The notes under the pieces: generated by a model
The model's database searches: none
Seen by the model: only the letters and a program-made list of their open reading frames with translations
What the model was told of the DNA's origin: nothing
Shown: in pieces, positions 33,017-44,800 of the stretch
Layout: each line of letters begins with the position of its first letter
Numbering within the stretch: position 1 is the stretch's first letter
Assembly: GCF_902806685.2 (NCBI RefSeq)
Contig: NC_048555.1
Span: 4,588,001 to 4,652,000, forward strand
From: Maniola hyperantus
Lineage: Eukaryota; Arthropoda; Insecta; Lepidoptera; Nymphalidae
Reading direction: 5' to 3'
Length of the DNA: 64,000 bases
Position numbers and translations under genes: made by a program

Positions 33017-34324
33017 ATGAAAGGAAGGAGTTGGGTAAGTTATTCAAAATATAAATGTAAATGAAACTAAATAAATGTAAGTATTTATTTATTTACACAA
33101 CACTTAACAAAATGTCAATTTGTCATTTATCATAACATGACACCACATTTTTGGATTCAATAAGAACGCTTAAGATTCTGGTTTTATTCTGATCTTGTAC
33201 TTTGAATGGTAAACATTTGATAGAAATCATCTTTGAGTATTTCGAATAGTTAAAAAAATGGTTAAGTCAGATTAAGTAAAAGTACATAAATAGATAAGTA
33301 TTATGAAAATTTCATCGCTTTTAAGAATTATAATTCTTAAAAATATCTACACACCTATTTATTAAAATGTATAATAAATAAATTAATAAGTCATCATTCA
33401 TCAATGACGTCATAAAAGTTAAAATATAAAGCGACGAAATACAAGTTCCTTTATTTCTTGAAGGACCATAATATTTATTATTTATTAAAGATAACATTGA
33501 TTAATTAGTTTAGTCAGGGTCGCATTTATGTATTTGACTATTTAGGCTCTAGAGTAGGTATAGGCCAACGCCACATACCTAATGTTAAACCCGCTGACAA
33601 ACCCTTTTTTCTAGCCTAGCCTAATTACCAAATGTGGCCCTGGGTTTATTATTTAGCTTATAAAATTCACAACAACGCTAACTATAACTCCACATTCATG
33701 TATTATGGGGTCCAGCCCTCCTTATACAATTTCAAAACTTACATGTAAAACAAAACTTTTATAAGTTAAGGAAGTTTTTATTAATTAAATGGTGGGGCAC
33801 ACATTCAACGGGTGGTACAACGATCGCTAACAAAAAAAACATGACGTGCGTCGTGCAGTTGAATCACACGCGGTTGAAACATGAAGCTCGGTTGAAGGGA
33901 ATTGTGAAACTTACGGAAAATTAAACTTCGATTTTTTAAATTGGTTTTACGACTCTGGGTTCTAGCCCTTTGAGCTTATTAAACTTCGAGAGAATGAGTC
34001 TCGGTGCGCGAGCCTGACTCGCACTTGGCCGGTTTTTAAGCATTATAAACAGTTTAGTAATTCAATAGGTAATCAAATGGGGGATAGAATCTTTACACAT
34101 AAAAAGTAGCAGATGTCCGTGACTCCACCTGTTTAAAATTATAAATATTTTTTTTCATATCTCTATACAGCACAGAAGTCAAGCTTTATTCGGACGTTAA
34201 CAAACAAACAGAACATTAATTCTGGTCCCTACGCCATTGAAAGTTACATCAAAATCGGTTCAATCGATTTTTGTTTTCGTAAATATCATGAAAGTGCCTA
34301 CCTACACTGTTTAATTATAAGTCT

Positions 34325-34482
34325 TGCAAATTGCTATTGCGCTGAAACCATGTCTCATTAAGATCGAAGTGACGTCATTATGACGTCAGCCGAAATAAAA
34401 ATATACCATCAGCTCGAAACTTCAGTCTAGTGCTGACGTCACTATAATGGCGGCCACGCGCATTAGCAATTTGCGGGACATA
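34325..34482. mobile_element. Inverted-repeat element carrying three CRE sites
   Basis: GCAAATTGCTATTGCGC at the left pairs with GCGCATTAGCAATTTGC at the right with one mismatch. Inside are three perfect TGACGTCA palindromes at 34370-34377, 34381-34388 and 34434-34441. Confidence 0.6.
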
Positions 34483-35591
34483 TAGCTTATACCGACTTCT
34501 GTGCATATAGAAAGTTCTCAATGTAAGTACATACGCACATTCCAAACAACATTTATATCTATAAATAATAATAATTCTATTGTACCTAAACATTGGGTAT
34601 ACAGAATACACAAATACATTGTAACATATCTATGTCCATTCATTTAGACCGTTATGTATTGACATTGAGCACAAGAAAGCGTAATATAATAACCACAATA
34701 AAAATAGTAGGTATTTATTAGCTACACTATATTATATAAATAACTATGAATACCAGCGTCATAAAGACGAATAAATCTCTACTTTTTATATTAATGATAG
34801 GTATAATATAGTTAATATATAAATACGTTGAAACTTACTCGAATAAGTAGGTAAGTAGGTTCTTATAGTTATAAATAATTATACACATAATAACACGAAA
34901 ATTTAAGCGATATTTCGATATCTAGTAAAGGGAAGATTCCGTAGAGCGCTTCCTAGCACGCTCCATACAAACCAATCCAATTAAACTCAATGTTTATAGA
35001 AGACTGTCAAAAAAATTTATTTAATTTTTTTAACCCTTGTAACTTTAAAACTACATATTTTTGCGAAAATCTGGCAAATCACAGATATTTGTTGCTAGAA
35101 CAGGTCTGAAAAATTACATCGAGAATGATTGTTTAATATTCAAATGAGGTGCAAACTACGTTTGTATGGAAAGCGCTGTGGAGCGCGGCAGGGTTACTTA
35201 CTTCTCTTAAACAATGACGTATAAACATTTATTTAAATTGTTGTAATGTATAAAGGTGAAAAACGTAGTTGTCCGAGAAAATAAAAACGAAACGGCACGG
35301 TAGGTAGGTATAGTGTAAAAGTTTGTTTTGTTAGAAAAAGTTGTTAAAACGCTCGAAAATTTGGTAATTTTGATATGAAGAGGCCGAAAGGTTCGGTGTA
35401 TAGGTACTATAAAAGTTACAATACAAAAATAGGAATTTTCATCTCAAAGCTCAAGTGTATAATGTGGACCAATTTTATGTTTATATAGAGTTTTGATCTA
35501 CTGCTTATATTATAATAATATTATTATCCAATAGATAGCTATCTAATGATGTAATCAGGAATAAATATTTCAAAGCCATATTTATTATACT

Positions 35592-36155
35592 AGCAGATGC
35601 CCGCGACTTCCTCCGCGTACTGGTTTCTCATGAGATCTGAAAATTTCCCGCTGCAAAAGGCCTCACTTACCTACATGCCAATTTTCATATCTCTCACTTC
35701 AAAAACATAGGATTTTCATATATAACCCTTCCACCCCCATTTTACTCCCTTAGGGGGGGAATTTAGTTAGATCCTTTCTTATCTGATACCTACCCCTAGA
35801 AATAGCCTACATTTCAAATTTCAAGTAAAAATAACAATTGTTAAAACTTTTCTATAAAAACATTGCCCCCCTAATTTACCACCCTTAAGGGGGGAATTTC
35901 CGAAATTGAACTATACAGATTTTTATTATTTAAAGCTAATAACCTAAATGTCGATTTTCAAATCTCTCACTCCAAAAACATAGGACTTTCAATTTTTGAA
36001 TTTTTCAAAACCGTTTCTTAGCTGACACCTACGTCCAAGAAAGAACCTACCTTCCAAATTTCAAGTTTGTAGGCTTTATAGTTTCTGAGATTTCGTTATT
36101 AGTCAGTCAGTCAGTCAGTGAGTGAGTAGTATTTCTCTTTTATATATTTAGACTA
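35592..36155 (-). mobile_element. Long Helitron-like copy (family A variant)
   Basis: It runs from CTAGCAGATGCCCGCGACTT through two related CCCTTAGGGGGGGAATT-type segments to GTCAGTCAGTCAGTGAGTGA and TTTATATATTTAGAC. About 560 bp, with an internal segmental duplication. Confidence 0.6.
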
Positions 36156-36474
36156 AGCAATCAATAAATGTGCCAAGAAATTATAGAAATTTGCTATGGT
36201 GCTTCTTCGCAATAGATATTTTGATTATGTAGTTTGGTAAATCTGTTCGTGATATGCGGCAGGATTACAGGTTCTACATAAGGCTGACATCTATAGGGCG
36301 TATTTTGACTTGGCTCCGACTTAAAATACTGTTAAAACTAGACAGCGATAATCGTTGGCATAAAATCTGTCTCGTTTTAACTCAAACTTAAGTCTGAGCA
36401 AAGTCCGAGAACGCAATACGTTTTTCCGAGGAAGACTAACCATTATTTCACACTGTAGGTACCTTTAGGTACAA

Positions 36475-36662
36475 CTAGCGGGATGATTCGCTAACTCAGT
36501 GCTCGGCACTGAATGATTGCCGCCTAGCTCATTTGACATTTATTTTAATCCATTGAGGGTTTCTATGATTTTTTATTCATATCACTCAATAAAGCAGCAA
36601 TCACTGGCATCACATGGCAGTGTTAACACTGAGTTAGCGATGAGCAAATCACCCCGCTATTC
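36475..36662. mobile_element. MITE with TAGCGGG.TGATT ends
   Basis: CTAGCGGGATGATTCGCTAA at the left pairs with TTAGCGATGAGCAAATCACC and CCGCTA at the right. ATTGCCGCC and GGCATCACATGGCAG lie inside. Confidence 0.7.
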
Positions 36663-36804
36663 AAAAATAATGTCATGGTGAGCGTGGTAACTGTGAGCAA
36701 TGAAAATGGCCGAAAAATGGCGTGGCCGAAAGGTAACTAACTAGACGTGATAACTCTCTCTATAACAATTTTATTTCTTGTAAATACAAATTAGTCATTC
36801 CAAA

Positions 36805-36980
36805 TAGATGATAGGCGCCGTCCTATTGTCATCGTTGTCCCGTGCGTCCAAACAAACTGTTCTACTGAATGTCCTATTGAAGATCGTGCGATCATGCGAT
36901 GCGTTCATATTGTATTTCATCGCACGATGAAATCGCATCGCATCATCGCACGAGCGATGACAATAGGACGGCGCCTTATT
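36805..36980. mobile_element. MITE with GGCGCCGTCCTATTGTC ends
   Basis: AGGCGCCGTCCTATTGTCAT at the left pairs with ATGACAATAGGACGGCGCCT at the right, with GATCGTGCGATCATGCGATG palindromes inside. Confidence 0.8.
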
Positions 36981-38290
36981 ATAATACGGCACTAAACATT
37001 ATCACGTCATAATTTTGCCAATCACATAAATATAATATGGCACTGTATCACGGATTTTTTATATTACTACCTATTTACCTAAACAACAAATTAAATACCC
37101 GTCTAAATGGCAACTGTAATACACTTTATGTACATCTCATACACTGGATAACATTTAGTAAGACGACGATTATATCAATGAAAATTGATTCGATAAATAC
37201 ACTAATAAACATCGGATTCAATATACCTACTGCTACTAAGGATGTTCCAATTCGGAGTTAATTTATAAATTGCATAGAAATCATTAGAATTTAAGGGTAT
37301 CTTCATGTGAAGGCCTTTGGGAAATTTTTTCGACTTTGCGGCGCTCGTACGCTCAAACTATTCAGTTTACAAAAAAAAAGACCACAACATGAAATATAGA
37401 TCTCCATAGTAATTATGCAGTTAAATTGTTTTTGGGCGCCATTTTTCTAATATGGTGGCACAAGTGGCTGGCAAAATACGTCGATTTATGTAATCACCAA
37501 TTTTCCAAACTCTCGGAAAACATTCGAGGTAGAATTACCAAACGATTGGACTAATTTTGTTAAAGCCTGTACCACAAGTTTTGCAGCAATTTCCTATATG
37601 ACAACATGTCAGTAGGTAGCTGGTAGGTAGATGTAGACTCTTCCATATTGTGTACGAACTTACAGATTCTGAACAAAAAAAATCACCCTCAAATTGGAGC
37701 ATACTTACAGTACCTAACAATACCGTTGAATAGCCACACTAACACGGATATAATAGGTATAAAATAAGCGTATTATCGGATACATCCGTTGGGGCTTTAC
37801 GCCGGTGATCCATTTCAGACTTTTATAAACGTCCAAATGCATTTTAGGAAGCAAATTCTTCCCGAGCGTCAAGTCCAATTTATTTTCTAAGTGAATGGAA
37901 ATGGTCATTTGTGGCATCCATTAATTTTGGCCACTTGTTAAATTAACTTTAGCACCTTTTAATTTAGAGCTGAGAAGGTCAGACAAAATTCATACCCTTA
38001 TGCGTTAGAAAATCCGCTTTAAAAAGGGGAATTTAAAATAACCGTTGAATTGAATCAAGTTTAAGTTTCTACTCTGTGTTAAAGAAACTACTTTAACACT
38101 TTAATTATATTGAATTAATATTTAAAAAAACGTTATATATTTTTGACCTAAAACCATCTCTTTCTATCTTCATTCTTATCATTTTCTTACTCAATACTGT
38201 TAGTATTTTTACGAACTCTTATTCCTTTATCTAATTCTCGCACACGGCGTAAACAAATAGACGCTATATGATCATTCATTCAATTCATAT

Positions 38291-38320
38291 TTTATTGTTC
38301 GTAAATTCTGGCTTTTTATT
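38291..38320 (-). terminator. Candidate poly(A) signals for PDE8
   Basis: Minus-strand AATAAA lies at 38320-38315 and 38296-38291, about 390-420 bases past the stop. These would give a 3' UTR of about 0.4 kb. No transcript evidence is available. Confidence 0.35.
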
Positions 38321-38708
38321 GGGATAATCTGTATTTGAGTACTTGGTCGTTTTGTTGAGGTTTCATTAACAATAGCCTCCACTCCAGATTCTTCCTCTTC
38401 ATCAAACGCCAGATTTGTTTAAAGCGTTGCTAAAAGCAATGATACCTAACTTCAAGCAAAGTCAAGTCTATCAGTTGCACGATGAAAACTTCCTCCATTG
38501 ACATCGACAATAATACTTTGTCTAGCAGTAAAAGTTCAAGATTTTTATGCACCAGCTTAGCAATTATCTATGCATGATCATCTCCTGTAAAGATATCTGT
38601 AATAAAGCAGTCTGCATGTATCAAAGATGTCTGTCCCAGCATCGTTCTTTCAGCAAAAGCAGGATTAACTTTTGGTTTCTTCTTCTTTGGGTTTCACCAA
38701 ATGCTGGT

Positions 38709-38878
38709 TTATTCTTCAGCGGTGGGTTCTGATGTCGTAGTCGGTGGTGTCTGTATGGCGGTTTGTCGTTGAGCGCGTTTCACGTCAGCTATGGTAGTCA
38801 CTCCAGCTTCGTCCAGCTCACGCCAGCGTTGGTAGTTGCTTCGGGCGTGCGTCACCAGTTCCGGGATGTCGATAAATG
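38709..38878 (-). CDS. Pde8: PDE8 terminal exon
   Basis: Acceptor AATTTTTGTAG precedes 38878; the stop TAA is at 38711-38709. It encodes [36 protein letters not shown] and a hydrophilic tail ending [18 protein letters not shown] aligns with human FVDLPDLM. Confidence 0.93.
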
Positions 38879-41800
38879 CTACAAAAATTTACAAAAATGT
38901 TGGTATAAGCACGTAGGTAACATAATATGCTTACGCAGAAACAATACAACAAACTGTTATTGAAAAACTATTAAGTAAGTAAATCGGGATAATTCTCACC
39001 GGCCCAAGCCTCCATCATGTCGATGATAATGTAGTCAATGAAACCGATTTGAGAGCGCGGAATTGAGCAAGTAGCGCGGTCGAACATTGGCATCACCACG
39101 GGCAAATCCTTGGCCTTTTCCTCATCCGTTTGCAAGAAGTATTCCTCTGCGATCCTGAAAATAACCAAATTCTCATTTCAATTGTGTGTTTTTACAAATT
39201 TGATATTCCCCCAATATATGTGTTTTGGCCTTGGACGAAGTGGTTAAATACATCCAAGGTTTTGGCTCAAAGTATCTTCAAAGATTCTCACGGATTTCAA
39301 ACTCATCTCTGTACTGATATCTTTGGCACTGAACTTCATACGTTTTTCAATGAACTAGAGGATATTTCTAAACTAGGAAACCTGGCGTAGGTATATAGAC
39401 AAATTCATGAAAATATGATTCGAAGTAGCTACTAACCTTCTTGCCCATTCAAAGGCGAACTTTTGTGGTCTGGAAGCATTAGAAACATCCGCGCATTTGA
39501 TCATCATCCTCTTCACTAGGGACACGTTTTCTGGTGATGTCAAAGCTGTTGTGTCCAATGACAAGGGTTCCTGTGGGTGCAAAAGATTTCAATTTAATTA
39601 TGGAACAAATTAAAAGTAAATTACTTACTGTTGCGTTATTACTTCACTATTCTACTTATGATAATGTTATCTACCTACATAATTTAACCTTTATATTTAA
39701 AAATAATGTGATACTTGGTTTAGTTAAAAAGTTTTCCGTTGAATTATTATATTATGTGGTGAAATAAAATAAGACTACCTATGTACCTAAAAGTGGAGGG
39801 CGGACGCCGTTTGACGTTGACGAACTTGGTGAGGTACCTATCCGAAGTGCTTGGTCAATTTGCAGTGGAATATAAATTACTCGCATCACACTGCATGTCG
39901 TCCTCTTTACTACCGTTGGACTTGGCGTAGAAGATGTTGACAAACTTGGTGAGGTACCTATCCGAAGTGCTTGGTCAATTTGCAGTGGAATATAAATTAC
40001 TCGCATCACACTGCATGTCGTCCTCTTTACTACCGTTGGACTTGGCGTAGAAGATGTTGACAAACTTGGCGAGGTGTTAGAAGTGCTTGGTAATTTTGCA
40101 GTGGAATAAATAACTCACATCGCACTGCACGTCGTCCTCCTAACTACTGTTGGACTTGGCATAGAAGACGTTGACGAACTTAACAAGGTGTTAGAAGTGC
40201 TTGGTAATTTCGCAGTGGAATAGAACTTTAGTATTGAAATAACTCACATCGCACTGCATGCCGTCTTCTTTACTGCCGCTGGACTTGGCGTAGAAGACGT
40301 TGACGAACTTGGCGAGGTGTTCGAAGTGCTTGTTCACGTCGCAGTGGAATAGAACTGTAGTATTGAAATAACTCACATCGCACTGCATGCCGTCTTCCTT
40401 ACTGCCACTGGACTTGGCGTAGAAGACGTTGACGAACTTGGCGAGGTGTTCGAAGTGCTTGTTCACGTCGCAGTGGAATAGAACTGTAGTATTGAATTAA
40501 CTCACATCGCACTGCATGCCGTCTTCCTTACTGCCACTGGACTTGGCGTAGAAGACGTTGACGAACTTGGCGAGGTGTTCGAAGTGCTTGTTCACGTCGC
40601 AGTGGAATAGAACTGTAGTATTGAATTAACTCACATCGCACTGCATGCCGTATTCCTTACTGCCACTGGACTTGGCGTAGAAGACGTTGACGAACTTGGC
40701 GAGGTGTTCGAAATGCTTGTTCACGTCGCAGTGGAATAGAACTGTAGTATTGAATTAACTCACATCGCACTGCATGCCGTCTTCCTTACTGCCACTGGAC
40801 TTGGCGTAGAAGACGTTGACGAACTTGGCGAGGTGTTCGAAGTGCTTGGTCATCTCGGTGGCGAGGATCATGTCGATCACGTTGTGCCGCACCGACTTGT
40901 ACGTGTCGCGGTCGAGATTCTTGAATATGTTCACGCGATCGTCGTCTAGAGATAATGTCGAATGTAGATTAGTGTCTTTACAAAGCTCGGACGAAGATAA
41001 AATAAATCCGATTTGATTTTCAGGTTATATGATCTAGTTTGCAACTTTTTCCTAAATTAAATGTACATGATATGATACCTCCTTAGATACCTAATGCCCA
41101 TGGGCTTTGTAAGAACATTGTCGAACCTATGGATTCGTCTCTTAACTAGACTATGTAAACAAGGTTGGATAGGGTTACAGATAGCTGATGTCTGATGAAG
41201 AGTTTATACAAGAACCCGTGAGCCGCACAGTGCACGGTCATTTATAAACAGCAATGGTTTCATTTTGGCCATATTATAACTCAATACATTTTAAAGCTTT
41301 TAGTAGGTAACTGCAGTTTGAGTAATCTGCAGAATGGGTTTGGGGTTGGTATGAATTACAAAATCGGTTTTTTAAGGTATTTGATAAACATTGTTACCAC
41401 ACGAGTAGATATACATATTATCTGCTCATGCTGTATTGGTAGGACCTTTTTCTCATTCGTTCTCAGCCATCAGTCATCACCGTCAAGTTTGGTGTACAAA
41501 TAGGATAAGTGGTACGGTATATACCTGGCGGGAAATATTGCCCATCGAACTTTAGAAAGAGATAACGGCTTCGTAGAGGGTTGTCTCTGTCGTTGAGACC
41601 GATGAAACATCGCATAGGTATGAGTGACAGAGATAACGTTTTACAAAGTAGAAATCTCTTTTTAAAGTTCGATGGGCAATATTTCCTGCCGGGGACTGTA
41701 GAAATATTATGAGCAAGTCACTTTCAAGTATAATTATAAGTTATAACCTATGAACGTGTTGTGTGTACTTACTGAGAGTGAGTTTGAAGGACAGAGCAGC

Positions 41801-44800
41801 GTGGTGCGACTCCAGTACGCTGATGTCGTTGTACAATATCGCTAGAGAGTGCCGCGAGTTGCAGAGGAAGGCGGACGAGGTGCCGGGGTGGTCGATGTCG
41901 TGAGCCGCTGCCGATATCAAAGCTGCTGCGGCTTCTAACGGCTCTAGTATCATTTTGAGCCTATCCTTTTCTAGGAAGAATGCTACGGCCTGAAAGATGG
42001 TATAAGACTTTGAAAAAATTAACTTCAACTCAATGTTGTTAAAGGAACTGGCCAAAGTTAGCCATAGATTTTTTTTTGACTAGATTTCGTCCACGTGGAT
42101 TTAATTTTTTTCTAAATCCCAGGGACTTCAGAGTCTTTGATTTTCATAAGTAGGTTCATAGGTCTCTTGTAGGGACTGCCACACGCAACGGTCTTGCGCC
42201 GTTTGAAACCAGCGGCTTCCTGTGACCCGTCTGTCCACCTCGTGTCTGATAGTACGCGACAGGTTGAAATGGAAATTGGAAAGGGAACGCCCCGTACACC
42301 CGCACAGCCCCACGCTAACACGGTGCGGGCGAGCACGGGTGACCTGCGGGTGTGCGGGGCGTCCCTCGCCTCATACTTCATACTACTGGACTATACTCTT
42401 CCAAACGCTGCGCTTTCCGGTGCGGGAAAACAACAACGATAACCTTAAATTGTGAAAACCTGGCCAGTGTAAAAATGTAGATGACAGCAACGCAACTCAC
42501 CTGAAGAACGTCAGCAGCATGCGTAGAATTATGGTACGTATTGACTGCATGGTAATTCGTTTCTATAACCGTCAGCCAGTGTAGCAGCGTCCTCTCATCG
42601 CACTCCAATGTGGAGCATACGTCGAACCTTCCTCCCATGAGCGTGAGGCCCAAATGAGTTAGCGGCCTGCCGCGAGTCAAATCTTCTAGCCGGAAGATCT
42701 CGAAGTCCCAGCTTAGGGCCGTGTCTAAAAGTTCGCGGAGTTGACCTGTGGTCTGCAAATACACAACAATTTTTTAATAAGACGTACTTACCTTCCTATA
42801 AAAATTTCTTACCTAAATATAATTTAGATTTTGGAAAGTTTTCATGATTCGCAAAAAGTTTATACCACGTATATACCTACTTTTTAAATTTCCTTAAAGG
42901 AAATTAAATCGACAGATGCTTTAAAAAGTATCATGACCTTTTTAAGTTTGTCGAGGTAAGTAGGTAGGTATAGCTACTATATCAAAGTTTAAGTTGTTAA
43001 AAAAGTTCTCAAACTGTTTAAATTTTTCTTAAGTAGGTACCTACCTAGATACAGATATATTTTGTCCTCATTTTAAAAAGGTAACTAAAGTGCAGAATAA
43101 TTCATGTTTTACATTCATGAAATAGAACAACAAAAGTTAAACACATTGCTGCTTTCACAAGCATGTAGAAACAATCGTTTGTGCTAGCATGCTTAGTTGA
43201 ATATGTCGAGTTCGTGCAAGTGTGCACAACAGTGTTTTGGTTTATATCGAAAATATTTAGGTAATCTGTGCTTAACATTTCTTCCGCTTACCTTGTGTTT
43301 CATATTGGTTCTATTGGCTTGAGCCCTGACAACTGTGGAGTCATTACTGCTCCTTCTTGATGACAGCACATTGGGAGCTCCTTGCTGGTGGAAAATGTAA
43401 TAAAATTGAATTTATAATGCAGTATGAAGTTAATTGAAAACTGTTTTTTCTTAAAAACAATGTGTTGACCGGTTATAAATAACATTAAATATATGCTCAG
43501 GTATAAATATCTAACTAAAACTACATACATTAGGTACTAGATAAACCAAATAAATAAAATATGGAACGTATAATATGAATACAGTACTAATAATTAATAG
43601 GTAGGTACATTTATAATATGTAGGTCGATAAATAATAACTCTACATTTCTAAGAAAATAAAACGCTATATAAAATGTTCACTACATAACATTGGTTATTA
43701 CTCAGGTTAAGCGTTAGTGTAAAAGACTATAAGAAAGTGTCAAGTTGCAACTTAATCTAAGGTAAGTAAATTAGAGATGAGCGGTAGAAGTCATTTTGAT
43801 TAAATAAGAATTTAAAATTTTGATTCATGAAGAAGGATTGTTACCACAATTTCATTTAGATGTAAATCGAACCGTGTAAATCCAGCTTTAGGCACTTGAC
43901 GCCGCCGATGATCAGCAACTTATGTTAACAAACCTACCTATCTATCTATATTCTACCTATCTATCTACCTATCTATATTTTATAAGAGGTACTATTAGGC
44001 GGCATTTAGAATCTAATCTCCTCTATAATATAAAAATGAATCACTAAATGTGTTGCTCATCGCAAATCTCGAGAACCGCCGAACCGATTTCGCTATTAAT
44101 CCTTGAAGTACGAGGATGGTTCTTACGGAGAGAAAAATTAAAAAAATTTGAATCGACTGCCTGGCGGAACGAAGTTCGCAAGGGCAGCTAGTCTAAAGGT
44201 CTGTACGCACCTAAGCTGCGCTGCGCGTCACTGCACGTCGCGGCACAGAGCGTCAAAATATTATTTCTATCACTTTGTATGGCGCATATCGCACTAGAGC
44301 GGCGCTGCACAGCGCTTCACCGCGCGTTGCCGCGCGTCGCGGCTGGGAGAATATTGTGAAGCGCAGCGAAGCGACGCGCGGTGCAGCGACGCTAGTGCGA
44401 CATACCCAGCGGCGTGTCGCGTCGCTTCAGAATGCGTACGGCGCTCGGATAAGATACACGCGCATCGAGTTAAGTATTTAATGTATAGGCGTGATAGACC
44501 TCAAAATAAATAACGTAGTTTTAATTTTTGGCACATGACGGGCTCTTAAAAGTATATCCTCAAAATTCCCAACCCCTAGGATGTCGGCTTCCACCCTTTC
44601 CCTCTTCAATGTTGCTCATCTTGCGACGTTGTTGTTCGTACGCGATCGGGCATAGAAGTGACGCGCAAGTGACGCGAGCTGCCGCGTACTGCAGTTGTAG
44701 TGCGGTAGGTACCGTGAGCGGCCTGAAGTGACGCTTTCTGCAGCCGGACTGAAGCGACGCGCAGCGCAGCTCAGGTGCGTACAGATCTTATAGTATTTAG

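Larger units (their letters stand above)
28728..38708. other. Convergent intergenic region between CERT and PDE8
   Basis: About 10 kb lie between the two stop codons, including both 3' UTRs. It holds MITEs and Helitron-like copies listed separately. The remaining AT-rich stretches (29020-29940, 33020-34320, 34490-35590, 36990-38280) show no gene. Short ORFs at 30439-30639, 32187-32393 and 37037-37261 have no recognisable domain. Confidence 0.8.

Noticed and set aside
39130..39390. 86-residue plus-strand ORF in a PDE8 intron
   Set aside because: It overlaps the PDE8 exon at 39000-39154 on the opposite strand and has no recognisable family.
39779..40466. Minus-strand ORFs of 91-94 residues made of repeated units
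   Set aside because: They are readings of the 129-bp array in and out of the exon frame, without acceptors. They are intron unless RNA shows otherwise.
39811..40763. Regular direct repeats resembling a CRISPR array
   Set aside because: Units are contiguous, exon-derived and eukaryotic, with no spacers.
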